The notes under the pieces: model-generated
Database searches by the model: none
What the model saw: only the letters and a program-made list of their open reading frames with translations
What the model was told of the DNA's origin: nothing
Program-made: the position numbers and the translations under genes
From: Bordetella parapertussis
Lineage (GTDB): Bacteria; Pseudomonadota; Gammaproteobacteria; Burkholderiales; Burkholderiaceae_C
Reading direction: 5' to 3'
NCBI GenBank assembly: GCA_945882755.1
Contig: CAMCWS010000069.1
Location: 1-11,452 of the forward strand
Length of the DNA: 11,452 nucleotides
Part shown: one piece after another, positions 5,378 through 11,452 of the stretch
Layout of the letters: each line of letters starts with the position of its first letter
How positions within the stretch are numbered: position 1 is the stretch's first letter

Positions 5378-6514
5378 TCAAGTGGCTGGCGCTTGCAAGT
5401 CCCGCAAAGGGTGTGCAGCAGCAGGCCAAGGGCTGGTGAAAAACGGCATCACCATGTCTGTGGTGACTTCATCGATATGAGATGGCGACCAACGCGGCGC
5501 ATGGTCTTTGTCTACCGCCAAGGCACGAATACCCTCTACCGTGTCGCTTTGCGCGGGAGTCCGATTTAAATGCTGTGGGTGGAAACTGTGGCGCACCATG
5601 TCACGCTCCATGCGCAGTTCGTCACTCAGATTCATGTGTCTTGCTTTGCGAATTTGTTCCAAGGTGACGGCCAACATCAGCGGCGAGCGCTTGTGCAAAG
5701 ATTCCAAGGCTTGTTTCTGGCCAGTCGCTTCCAAGGACTTTGCAATTCCTTGTAGATCAGCAGATTCAAACGCATGGTTTACATCCGATGACCACCAAAC
5801 AGGCTTGGCACCTTGGGCGGTTTGGGTAGCTTGCGCAAAAGGTGATGTGAAGTTTTTCAAAGCTTCAACGGGCTGGGTCCAATCCAGAGCAGGCAGTTGC
5901 GACCAAAGCGCATTCAACTGTGAACTGTCACACAGTGCATCGGCCAAACCTGCGAACACAGCTTCAGCGCCATTGAGCATCTGACCCGTCAGGCCCAAAT
6001 ACTCACCCAAAGCACCTTGGCATCGACTCAAAAAATAACCGCCACCGACATCAGGAAACAAACCAATCATGGTCTCGGGCATTGCCATCTTGGTTCGCTC
6101 CGTGGCAATGCGCAACTTGGCACCTTGCGCCAAACCCATACCGCCTCCCATCACGACGCCGTCCATGAACACGATGCAAGGTTTGGGGTAATGGTGAATC
6201 AGATGATTAAGCCGGTATTCCTCGGTGAAAAAATCTTCCAAGCGTGGGTCACCTGCCAATGCAGCTTGGTGAAAAAAACGAATATCACCTCCGGCACAAA
6301 ACGCACCGAACGCGCCCTCTTTACCCATGCCACGCATGGCCACAGCCTGTACACGCGGGTCGTGTTGCCATGCGGACAACACCTTCGTGATGCTGCGCAC
6401 CATCTCCAAGGACAAGGCATTCAAAGCCTTGGCACGGTTCAAGGTGATCAAACCTACCTGCCCCTGCACCTCGGCCAATACATCGCCCTGCGTCAACACC
6501 GCCAACTCACCCAT
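5378..6514 (-). CDS. 3-hydroxyisobutyryl-CoA hydrolase / enoyl-CoA hydratase family protein
   Basis: A 378-residue crotonase-fold protein. From the start at 6514, residues 72-78 (FCAGGDI) and 119-128 (GVVMGGGMGL) form the oxyanion hole, and MPETMIGLFPDVGGGYFLSR carries Glu147 and Asp155, the pair used by 3-hydroxyisobutyryl-CoA hydrolases. The C-terminal IRALAVDKDHAPRWSPSHID and the length beyond 350 also fit that subgroup rather than plain hydratases (about 260 residues). The reaction would release 3-hydroxyisobutyrate and CoA in valine breakdown in the cytoplasm; another acyl-CoA substrate is possible. I chose ATG 6514 because GGAGAG lies six bases upstream; an ATG nine codons earlier (6541) has no ribosome site. 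The start overlaps the end of the permease gene by eight bases, pointing to translational coupling. Confidence 0.88.
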   Translation of the reverse strand: MGELAVLTQGDVLAEVQGQVGLITLNRAKALNALSLEMVRSITKVLSAWQHDPRVQAVAMRGMGKEGAFGAFCAGGDIRFFHQAALAGDPRLEDFFTEEYRLNHLIHHYPKPCIVFMDGVVMGGGMGLAQGAKLRIATERTKMAMPETMIGLFPDVGGGYFLSRCQGALGEYLGLTGQMLNGAEAVFAGLADALCDSSQLNALWSQLPALDWTQPVEALKNFTSPFAQATQTAQGAKPVWWSSDVNHAFESADLQGIAKSLEATGQKQALESLHKRSPLMLAVTLEQIRKARHMNLSDELRMERDMVRHSFHPQHLNRTPAQSDTVEGIRALAVDKDHAPRWSPSHIDEVTTDMVMPFFTSPWPAAAHPLRDLQAPAT

Positions 6515-7436
6515 TTGAGACTCTCCAAGAAGCGACTTCATTTAAAGCCAACGCGCCCAAGACCAAAGCGCCCCCCAACATGACAGACCAAGCAGGCTCT
6601 TCGCCAGCGCCCAGCCATGCCCATGCAATGCCAAATAAAATCTCAAGCAAGGCCAACAGGGCCACTTCATGGGATTTCAACACCTGTGCTGCCCACACCG
6701 CAAGCAAACACGGCAAGGCCAATTGAGAAAAACCCAATCCTGCCAACCAAACCAAGTCGCTTGAACTTGCCACCCCTGGCAGGGCCAAAGGTGCGGTGTA
6801 GATGCAAGACAACATGGCACCCACCCAAACGGCTGGCATGAAATCTGCGGGTTGTTCAGATGCATGTTGATGGTGGGTGACATTCCACTGAACTGCACCC
6901 GCAAAAGGCACAGCCAAAGCCACACACATGCCTTGGAGGTGCTGTCCTGCATCGACCTGAACTTGCGAGACAAACATGAAGACCATACCCAACCCAGCCA
7001 CCACAATCGCCAACCATGTATGAAGCGCCAAACGTCTTCCACCCACAAAGCGTGACATCAATGCGGTGAAGATGGGGCCCATGGCCATGGTGATGAGCAC
7101 ATTGGCGACGGTGGTCATGGTCAGGGCCAGCATGAAGGCGGTGAACATCACCGACCAGCACACGCCTGAGAGCCAAAAGGTTTTGTCTCGCCAAGGCAGG
7201 TTCAGCAACTGGCGACCTTTGAGCAAAGGCAACAATATGCTGAGCGAGACCAAGGTGAAGAAGCTGCGCCAAAAGGTAATTTCAAAGCCTTGGGCGTGTG
7301 TCATTTGACGGGACACAACACCTGCTGTGGACCACAGCAAGGTGGCCAGCACCATCACCCCAAGGGCTTGTGTGTGGCTCAGCTTGAAGCGCATGGAAGC
7401 AGAATCAGGAATCTCGGCTGGCACGCTTGCGTTCAT
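6507..7436 (-). CDS. DMT superfamily permease with two EamA domains
   Basis: A 309-residue inner-membrane protein with about ten hydrophobic segments in two EamA repeats: ALGVMVLATLLWSTAGVVSR begins the first (near residue 24), and GMCVALAVPFAGAVQWNV begins the second (near residue 170). The charged EITFWRSFF after the first segment is typical of the family. Members export amino acids, metabolites or drugs; the substrate cannot be predicted here. The ATG at 7436 lies inside the end of typA (32-base overlap) with only a weak GAAAGAG nearby. An ATG at 7394, 14 codons later and after the typA stop, also keeps the whole membrane region, so the start is uncertain. Its end overlaps the hydrolase gene start. 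Confidence 0.9.
   Translation of the reverse strand: MNASVPAEIPDSASMRFKLSHTQALGVMVLATLLWSTAGVVSRQMTHAQGFEITFWRSFFTLVSLSILLPLLKGRQLLNLPWRDKTFWLSGVCWSVMFTAFMLALTMTTVANVLITMAMGPIFTALMSRFVGGRRLALHTWLAIVVAGLGMVFMFVSQVQVDAGQHLQGMCVALAVPFAGAVQWNVTHHQHASEQPADFMPAVWVGAMLSCIYTAPLALPGVASSSDLVWLAGLGFSQLALPCLLAVWAAQVLKSHEVALLALLEILFGIAWAWLGAGEEPAWSVMLGGALVLGALALNEVASWRVSNG
6521..6526 (-). promoter_or_regulatory. Ribosome binding site deciding the hydrolase start
   Basis: On the minus strand GGAGAG precedes the ATG at 6514 by six bases. It lies within the last codons before the permease stop and favours this start over the upstream in-frame ATG at 6541. Confidence 0.7.
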
Positions 7437-9231
7437 GCTCTTTCAAGAAACGCTTGCGCAAACGAACACTCTTGGGTGTGATCTCAACCAACTCGTCGTC
7501 GTCAATGAACTCGACGCCGTATTCCAAAGTCAGTTGAATAGGTGGCGTGATTTTGATGGCATCTTCTTTGCCGCTCACACGGAAGTTGGTCAACTGCTTT
7601 GTGCGGGTGGCGTTGACCACCAAATCGTTGTCACGGCTGTGGATGCCCACAATCATGCCTTCGTACACAGGGTCATTGGGTTTGACAAACATGCGGCCAC
7701 GGTCATCCAACTTGCCCAAGGCGTAGGTGAAGATTTCACCATCGTCCATGGAGATCAGCACACCGTTTTTGCGCCCACCAATATCGCCTTTGTGCGGCTC
7801 GTAGCCATCAAAGATATTGGAGATCAAGCCCGAGCCACGGGTTAAGTTCAAAAACTCGTTGGTAAAACCAATCAGTCCACGCGCAGGAATACGGTACTCC
7901 AAACGCACACGACCACGGCCATCAGGGTCCATGTTTACCAATTCGCCTTTGCGCTCACCTAATGCCTGCATCACGCCACCTTGGTGACCTTCTTCAATGT
8001 CAGCCGTGACCATTTCGATAGGCTCATGGCGAACACCGTCCACATCACGGTACACCACGCGGGGTTTGGACACTGCCAATTCGTAGCCTTCACGGCGCAT
8101 GTTTTCCAACAAAATAGTCAGGTGTAATTCGCCGCGACCTGCCACTTCGAAAATACCGTCTTCATCGGTTTCTTTGACACGCAATGCCACGTTGTGCTGC
8201 AACTCTTTTTGCAAGCGGTCCCAAATTTGTCGACTGGTGACGTATTTGCCTTCGCGTCCGGCCAAGGGCGAGGTGTTGACGCAAAAGTTCATGGTCAAGG
8301 TGGGCTCGTCAATTTTGAGCATGGGCAAAGGACTGGGGTTCAAAGGGTCGGTGATGGTCACACCAATGCCAATGTCTGCAATGCCATTGATCAAGACGAT
8401 GTCGCCAGGTCCTGCTTCGGTGGCTTGAATGCGCTCCAAGCCTTGGAACTTCAACACTTGGTTCACACGGCCTTTGGCAGGTGTACCGCCCTCGCCTTCC
8501 ATGACCACCACATCCATGCCTGGCTTCAACGTGCCGGCACTGATACGACCTACGCCAATGCGGCCCACAAAGGTTGAAAAATCCAAAGCAGATATTTGCA
8601 ATTGCAAGGGTGCTGAAGGGTCACCTTGCTGAGGCGGCACATGCTTCAAGACAGTGTCAAACAAGGCCGACATATCAGGTCCCCATTGCGCACCCGCCTC
8701 GCCTTCCACCAAGGAAGACCAGCCGTTGATGCCAGAGGCATAAACCACGGGGAAATCCAATTGTTCGTCGTTTGCGCCGAGTTTGTCGAACAACTCAAAC
8801 GCCGCATTGATAACTGCGTCAGGGCGTGAACCGGGCTTGTCCACTTTATTCACCACCACGATGGGCTTCAAACCCAAAGCCAAGGCTTTCTTGGTGACAA
8901 ACCGTGTTTGAGGCATGGGGCCTTCTTGCGCATCAATCAACAGCACCACGCCGTCAACCATGGACAAAGCGCGTTCAACTTCACCGCCAAAGTCCGCGTG
9001 TCCAGGGGTGTCGACGATGTTGATGTGGGTGCCTTGCCAGCTGACAGCGCAGTTTTTGGCCAAGATGGTGATGCCGCGTTCGCGTTCAATGGCATTGTTG
9101 TCCATCACAGTGTCGACCACTTTTTCGTGTTCAGCAAAGGTGCCAGACTGGCGCAACAGCTGATCGACCATGGTGGTTTTGCCATGGTCAACGTGGGCAA
9201 TGATGGCGATGTTTCGAATTTGTAAGGTCAT
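7405..9231 (-). CDS. typA: Translational GTPase TypA/BipA
   Basis: A 608-residue protein, full length for the family. The GTPase domain has G1 AHVDHGKTT (12-20), the switch I sequence RGITI (52-56), G3 DTPGH (74-78), G4 NKVD (128-131) and G5 ASG (165-167). Beta-barrel and EF-G-like domains III and V follow ([35 protein letters not shown]), ending in the TypA-specific C-terminal domain. TypA binds the 70S ribosome where EF-G does and helps 50S assembly and stress responses, especially at low temperature. The ATG at 9231 overlaps the truB stop as ATGA, so the two are likely coupled. Its 3' end is overlapped by the permease gene. Confidence 0.98.
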   Translation of the reverse strand: MTLQIRNIAIIAHVDHGKTTMVDQLLRQSGTFAEHEKVVDTVMDNNAIERERGITILAKNCAVSWQGTHINIVDTPGHADFGGEVERALSMVDGVVLLIDAQEGPMPQTRFVTKKALALGLKPIVVVNKVDKPGSRPDAVINAAFELFDKLGANDEQLDFPVVYASGINGWSSLVEGEAGAQWGPDMSALFDTVLKHVPPQQGDPSAPLQLQISALDFSTFVGRIGVGRISAGTLKPGMDVVVMEGEGGTPAKGRVNQVLKFQGLERIQATEAGPGDIVLINGIADIGIGVTITDPLNPSPLPMLKIDEPTLTMNFCVNTSPLAGREGKYVTSRQIWDRLQKELQHNVALRVKETDEDGIFEVAGRGELHLTILLENMRREGYELAVSKPRVVYRDVDGVRHEPIEMVTADIEEGHQGGVMQALGERKGELVNMDPDGRGRVRLEYRIPARGLIGFTNEFLNLTRGSGLISNIFDGYEPHKGDIGGRKNGVLISMDDGEIFTYALGKLDDRGRMFVKPNDPVYEGMIVGIHSRDNDLVVNATRTKQLTNFRVSGKEDAIKITPPIQLTLEYGVEFIDDDELVEITPKSVRLRKRFLKEHERKRASRDS

Positions 9232-10178
9232 GCTGCACTCTCAAGTAAGGATTGGATTTCTTGGGGATTCAATAAGCGCTCGGGAATCAATTCCCCTGCG
9301 CGAACAAGGGCTGTGCCAAGCAAGGCGTGAGGCTCGGCGCCATACACGGCCACTTGATCGTGATCGGGCCAATCGCCACGGCGGCGCAAGCCACTCAGGA
9401 ACCGACCTGCATCATCAGCCTGTAATGTGATCGGGTGATGACTGTCTAGCAGCACATCCACTGCACGCAAAGATTGAGGGCGCTGGCTTTCAGGCAAAGC
9501 TTCAAGCGCTTCAAGGGAGACGCATTCCTCAATCCCAAATTGCCCGCTTTGCACACGACGCAATGCGCTGAGAAATGCGCCGCAGCCTAAAGCGTTGCCG
9601 ATGTCTTCACCCAAAGTTCTGATGTAAGTACCCTTAGAGCAATGCGCTTTCAACCAAACGCTACGCACACCGTTTTCAGCGGGTAGTTCTTTGAGTTCAA
9701 GAGAATGGATAAACACACTGCGCGGCGCACGTTCGACTTCAATGCCCTCTCGCGCATATTCGTACAAAGCTTTGCCGTCTTTTTTCAACGCGCTGTGCAT
9801 AGGGGGGACTTGTTGCAAAGTTCCCGTGAACAAGGCTTGCACTTGTTGCAGTTTTTCAGGCGTGAAATTTACCTCTGCTTCAGCGATGACTTCGCCTTCG
9901 GCGTCCGCCGTGCTGGTGCGTTGCCCCAAGCGCAACACTGCTTCATAGGTTTTGTCTGCATCCAAATGGAGTTGGCTGAATTTGGTGGCCGCGCCAAAAC
10001 AAAGCGGCAAGACGCCGGTAGCCATAGGGTCCAAGGTGCCAGTGTGTCCGGCTTTTTCAGCGCGCAGCAACCACTTGGCTTTTTGCAAAGCTTGGTTGCT
10101 AGACAGCCCTAGCGGTTTATCGAGCAACAACACCCCATGCACAGGGCGCCGTTGCACCCTGGTGCGAGGCGTTTTCAT
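9228..10178 (-). CDS. truB: tRNA pseudouridine(55) synthase TruB
   Basis: A 316-residue protein. It has [17 protein letters not shown] (15-31), the catalytic [15 protein letters not shown] with nucleophile Asp50, the DKTYEA motif with Tyr78, and [15 protein letters not shown], all diagnostic of TruB. It isomerises U55 to pseudouridine in the T loop of elongator tRNAs and also acts as a tRNA folding chaperone. The C-terminal part (about 250-316) is the small PUA-like region. ATG 10178 overlaps the rbfA stop as ATGA; AAGGA lies 12 bases upstream, a little far. The infB-rbfA-truB order is widely conserved. Confidence 0.98.
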   Translation of the reverse strand: MKTPRTRVQRRPVHGVLLLDKPLGLSSNQALQKAKWLLRAEKAGHTGTLDPMATGVLPLCFGAATKFSQLHLDADKTYEAVLRLGQRTSTADAEGEVIAEAEVNFTPEKLQQVQALFTGTLQQVPPMHSALKKDGKALYEYAREGIEVERAPRSVFIHSLELKELPAENGVRSVWLKAHCSKGTYIRTLGEDIGNALGCGAFLSALRRVQSGQFGIEECVSLEALEALPESQRPQSLRAVDVLLDSHHPITLQADDAGRFLSGLRRRGDWPDHDQVAVYGAEPHALLGTALVRAGELIPERLLNPQEIQSLLESAA

Positions 10179-10552
10179 GGCGTATCAGTTTCCTTGGCAC
10201 GAGAAGCCACAGCACGGGCGATCAAGGCGTTCATGTCTGCTGCACGTTCAGGGGTGCGGTCGTATAAAAAATGCAAGGTAGGTACGGTGTGAATATGCAA
10301 ACGCTTGAACAAACCATTGCGCAAAAAACCTGCAGCTTGGTTCAAGCCCTCTAGACAAGCTTCAGGATCCCCCACCAACACACTGACAAATACCTTGGCG
10401 TGTGCGTAATCGGGGGTCACTTCCACCGATTGAATCGTCACCATGCCCAGCCGTGGGTCTTTCAACTCACGAATGAGTTCGGCCAGATCGCGTTGGATCT
10501 GGTCGGCGACACGAAAGCCACGGTGGGGTGTAGAAGACTTCTTGGCAGCCAT
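10175..10552 (-). CDS. rbfA: 30S ribosome-binding factor RbfA
   Basis: A 125-residue protein of the usual size, folding as a type II KH domain. [20 protein letters not shown] (13-32), [20 protein letters not shown] and [19 protein letters not shown] are conserved family segments. RbfA binds 16S rRNA near helix 1/central pseudoknot during late 30S maturation and is needed for growth in the cold. It starts six bases after the infB stop with no strong ribosome site of its own and overlaps truB by four bases, so expression is probably coupled to both neighbours. Confidence 0.97.
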   Translation of the reverse strand: MAAKKSSTPHRGFRVADQIQRDLAELIRELKDPRLGMVTIQSVEVTPDYAHAKVFVSVLVGDPEACLEGLNQAAGFLRNGLFKRLHIHTVPTLHFLYDRTPERAADMNALIARAVASRAKETDTP

Positions 10553-10558
10553 GCAAAC

Positions 10559-11452
10559 TTAGATCGTTCTTGCAACTTCCTTGATTTCAAAGAACTCAAG
10601 TTGATCGCCCTCGTTGATATCGTTATAGCCCTTGAGGTTCAAACCGCATTCGAAGCCTTCCTTGACCTCACGCACATCGTCTTTGAATCGCTTCAAGCTC
10701 TCGAGTTCGCCGGTAAAGACGACCACGTTGTCGCGCAACAAACGCAAACGGGCGTTGCGGCGAATAAAGCCATTGGTGACCATGCAACCGGCAATCGCAC
10801 CAATTTTGCTGATGCGGAAGACTTGGCGAATCTCGGCCATGCCGATGATTTCTTCCTTCTTGTCCGGCGTCAACATGCCTGACATGGCGGCCTTGAGTTC
10901 ATCCACAGCGTCGTAAATGATGTTGTAGTAGCGAATTTCGACGCCGTTGTTTTCAGCCAGTTTTCGTGCACCAGCGTCTGCTCGGGTGTTAAAGCCAATG
11001 ATGACCGCCTTAGAAGCAATCGCCAAGTTCACATCAGACTCGCTGATGCCGCCCACCGCGCCATAAACCAGCTGTACGCGCACCTCTTCGTTGGTGAGTT
11101 TGAGCAAGGACGCAGCCAAAGCTTCTTGCGAACCTTGCACATCGGCTTTGATGATGATGGGCAGGTTTTTCACTTCGCCAGAGGCCATGTCAGAGAACAT
11201 GTTTTCCAGCTTGGCGGCTTGCTGCTTGGCCAGCTTGGTGTTGCGGAATTTACCTGCGCGGTAGGTGGCAATTTCACGGGCACGTCGCTCATCGGACAAC
11301 ACCATGAATTCGTCACCTGCTTGCGGCACCTCAGTCAAACCTTGGATTTCCACAGGAATAGAGGGGCCTGCAGACTTGGTGGCTTTACCGTTTTCATCCA
11401 ACATGGCACGAACACGGCCATAGGTTTGACCGGCCAACACCACGTCCCCGGT
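10559..11452 (-). CDS. infB: Translation initiation factor IF-2, C-terminal part (partial)
   Basis: The frame is open to the window edge and gives the last 297 residues; the GTPase domain and the N-terminus lie outside. The visible part begins in domain II ([20 protein letters not shown]), continues through IF-2 domain III ([60 protein letters not shown]) and ends with domain IV, which binds fMet-tRNA ([39 protein letters not shown]). IF-2 places the initiator tRNA on the 30S subunit and promotes subunit joining. A GTG at 11443 is an internal Val, not the start. It is the most upstream visible gene of the operon. Confidence 0.98.
   Translation of the reverse strand, partial: TGDVVLAGQTYGRVRAMLDENGKATKSAGPSIPVEIQGLTEVPQAGDEFMVLSDERRAREIATYRAGKFRNTKLAKQQAAKLENMFSDMASGEVKNLPIIIKADVQGSQEALAASLLKLTNEEVRVQLVYGAVGGISESDVNLAIASKAVIIGFNTRADAGARKLAENNGVEIRYYNIIYDAVDELKAAMSGMLTPDKKEEIIGMAEIRQVFRISKIGAIAGCMVTNGFIRRNARLRLLRDNVVVFTGELESLKRFKDDVREVKEGFECGLNLKGYNDINEGDQLEFFEIKEVARTI

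Noticed and set aside
5378..6541. Start of the hydrolase gene at 6541
   Set aside because: No ribosome site precedes it and it would overlap the permease by 35 bases; the ATG at 6514 has GGAGAG at the right distance.

Overview
The window reads as a chromosomal segment of a betaproteobacterium, most likely order Burkholderiales and near Comamonadaceae. This is inferred from the gene string infB-rbfA-truB-typA, the protein sequence style and a moderate GC content; I could not run a phylogenetic check. No tRNA, rRNA, CRISPR array or insertion sequence with a transposase is visible, and no gene-free stretch exceeds about 150 bases.

Right and centre (4609-11452, all minus strand). Read in the direction of transcription this is infB (3' part only), rbfA, truB, typA, a DMT/EamA permease, a 3-hydroxyisobutyryl-CoA hydrolase-like gene and rlmB. 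Gaps are 6 bases (infB/rbfA) and 19 bases (hydrolase/rlmB); truB and typA each start in an ATGA overlap with the gene before, and the permease and hydrolase genes also start inside or at the end of the preceding gene. It looks like one long transcription unit: translation initiation (IF-2), 30S maturation (RbfA), tRNA psi55 (TruB), the ribosome-associated GTPase TypA/BipA and 23S rRNA methylation (RlmB), with a transporter and a valine-catabolism enzyme in between.

Middle (2763-4595, plus strand). A compact four-gene island runs against its neighbours: a Phd/YefM-type antitoxin, a FitB-like PIN-domain (VapC) toxin and two half-size chromate transporter proteins of 193 residues each. The toxin gene overlaps the first chromate gene by 13 bases and the two chromate genes share an ATGA overlap, so the island may be one operon. 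Upstream lie a 7-bp inverted repeat and an 18-bp perfect palindrome that could be operators.

Left (1-2616, minus strand). A large YgiQ-family radical SAM gene is followed by a strongly AT-rich gap and by the first 52 codons of a gene whose N-terminus resembles the inactive C39-like domain of type I secretion ATPases. The most unusual feature of the window is inside ygiQ: about 160 bp of palindromic repeat (the GTCATTGCGA.../...TCGCAGTGAC type) interrupts the gene without breaking the frame and adds 53 codons in a linker before the radical SAM core. It contains a perfect 31-bp direct repeat and a tandem array with a 21-bp period.

I did not find a clearly new multi-gene system. The in-frame repeat element, and the toxin-antitoxin/chromate island, are the observations most worth following.
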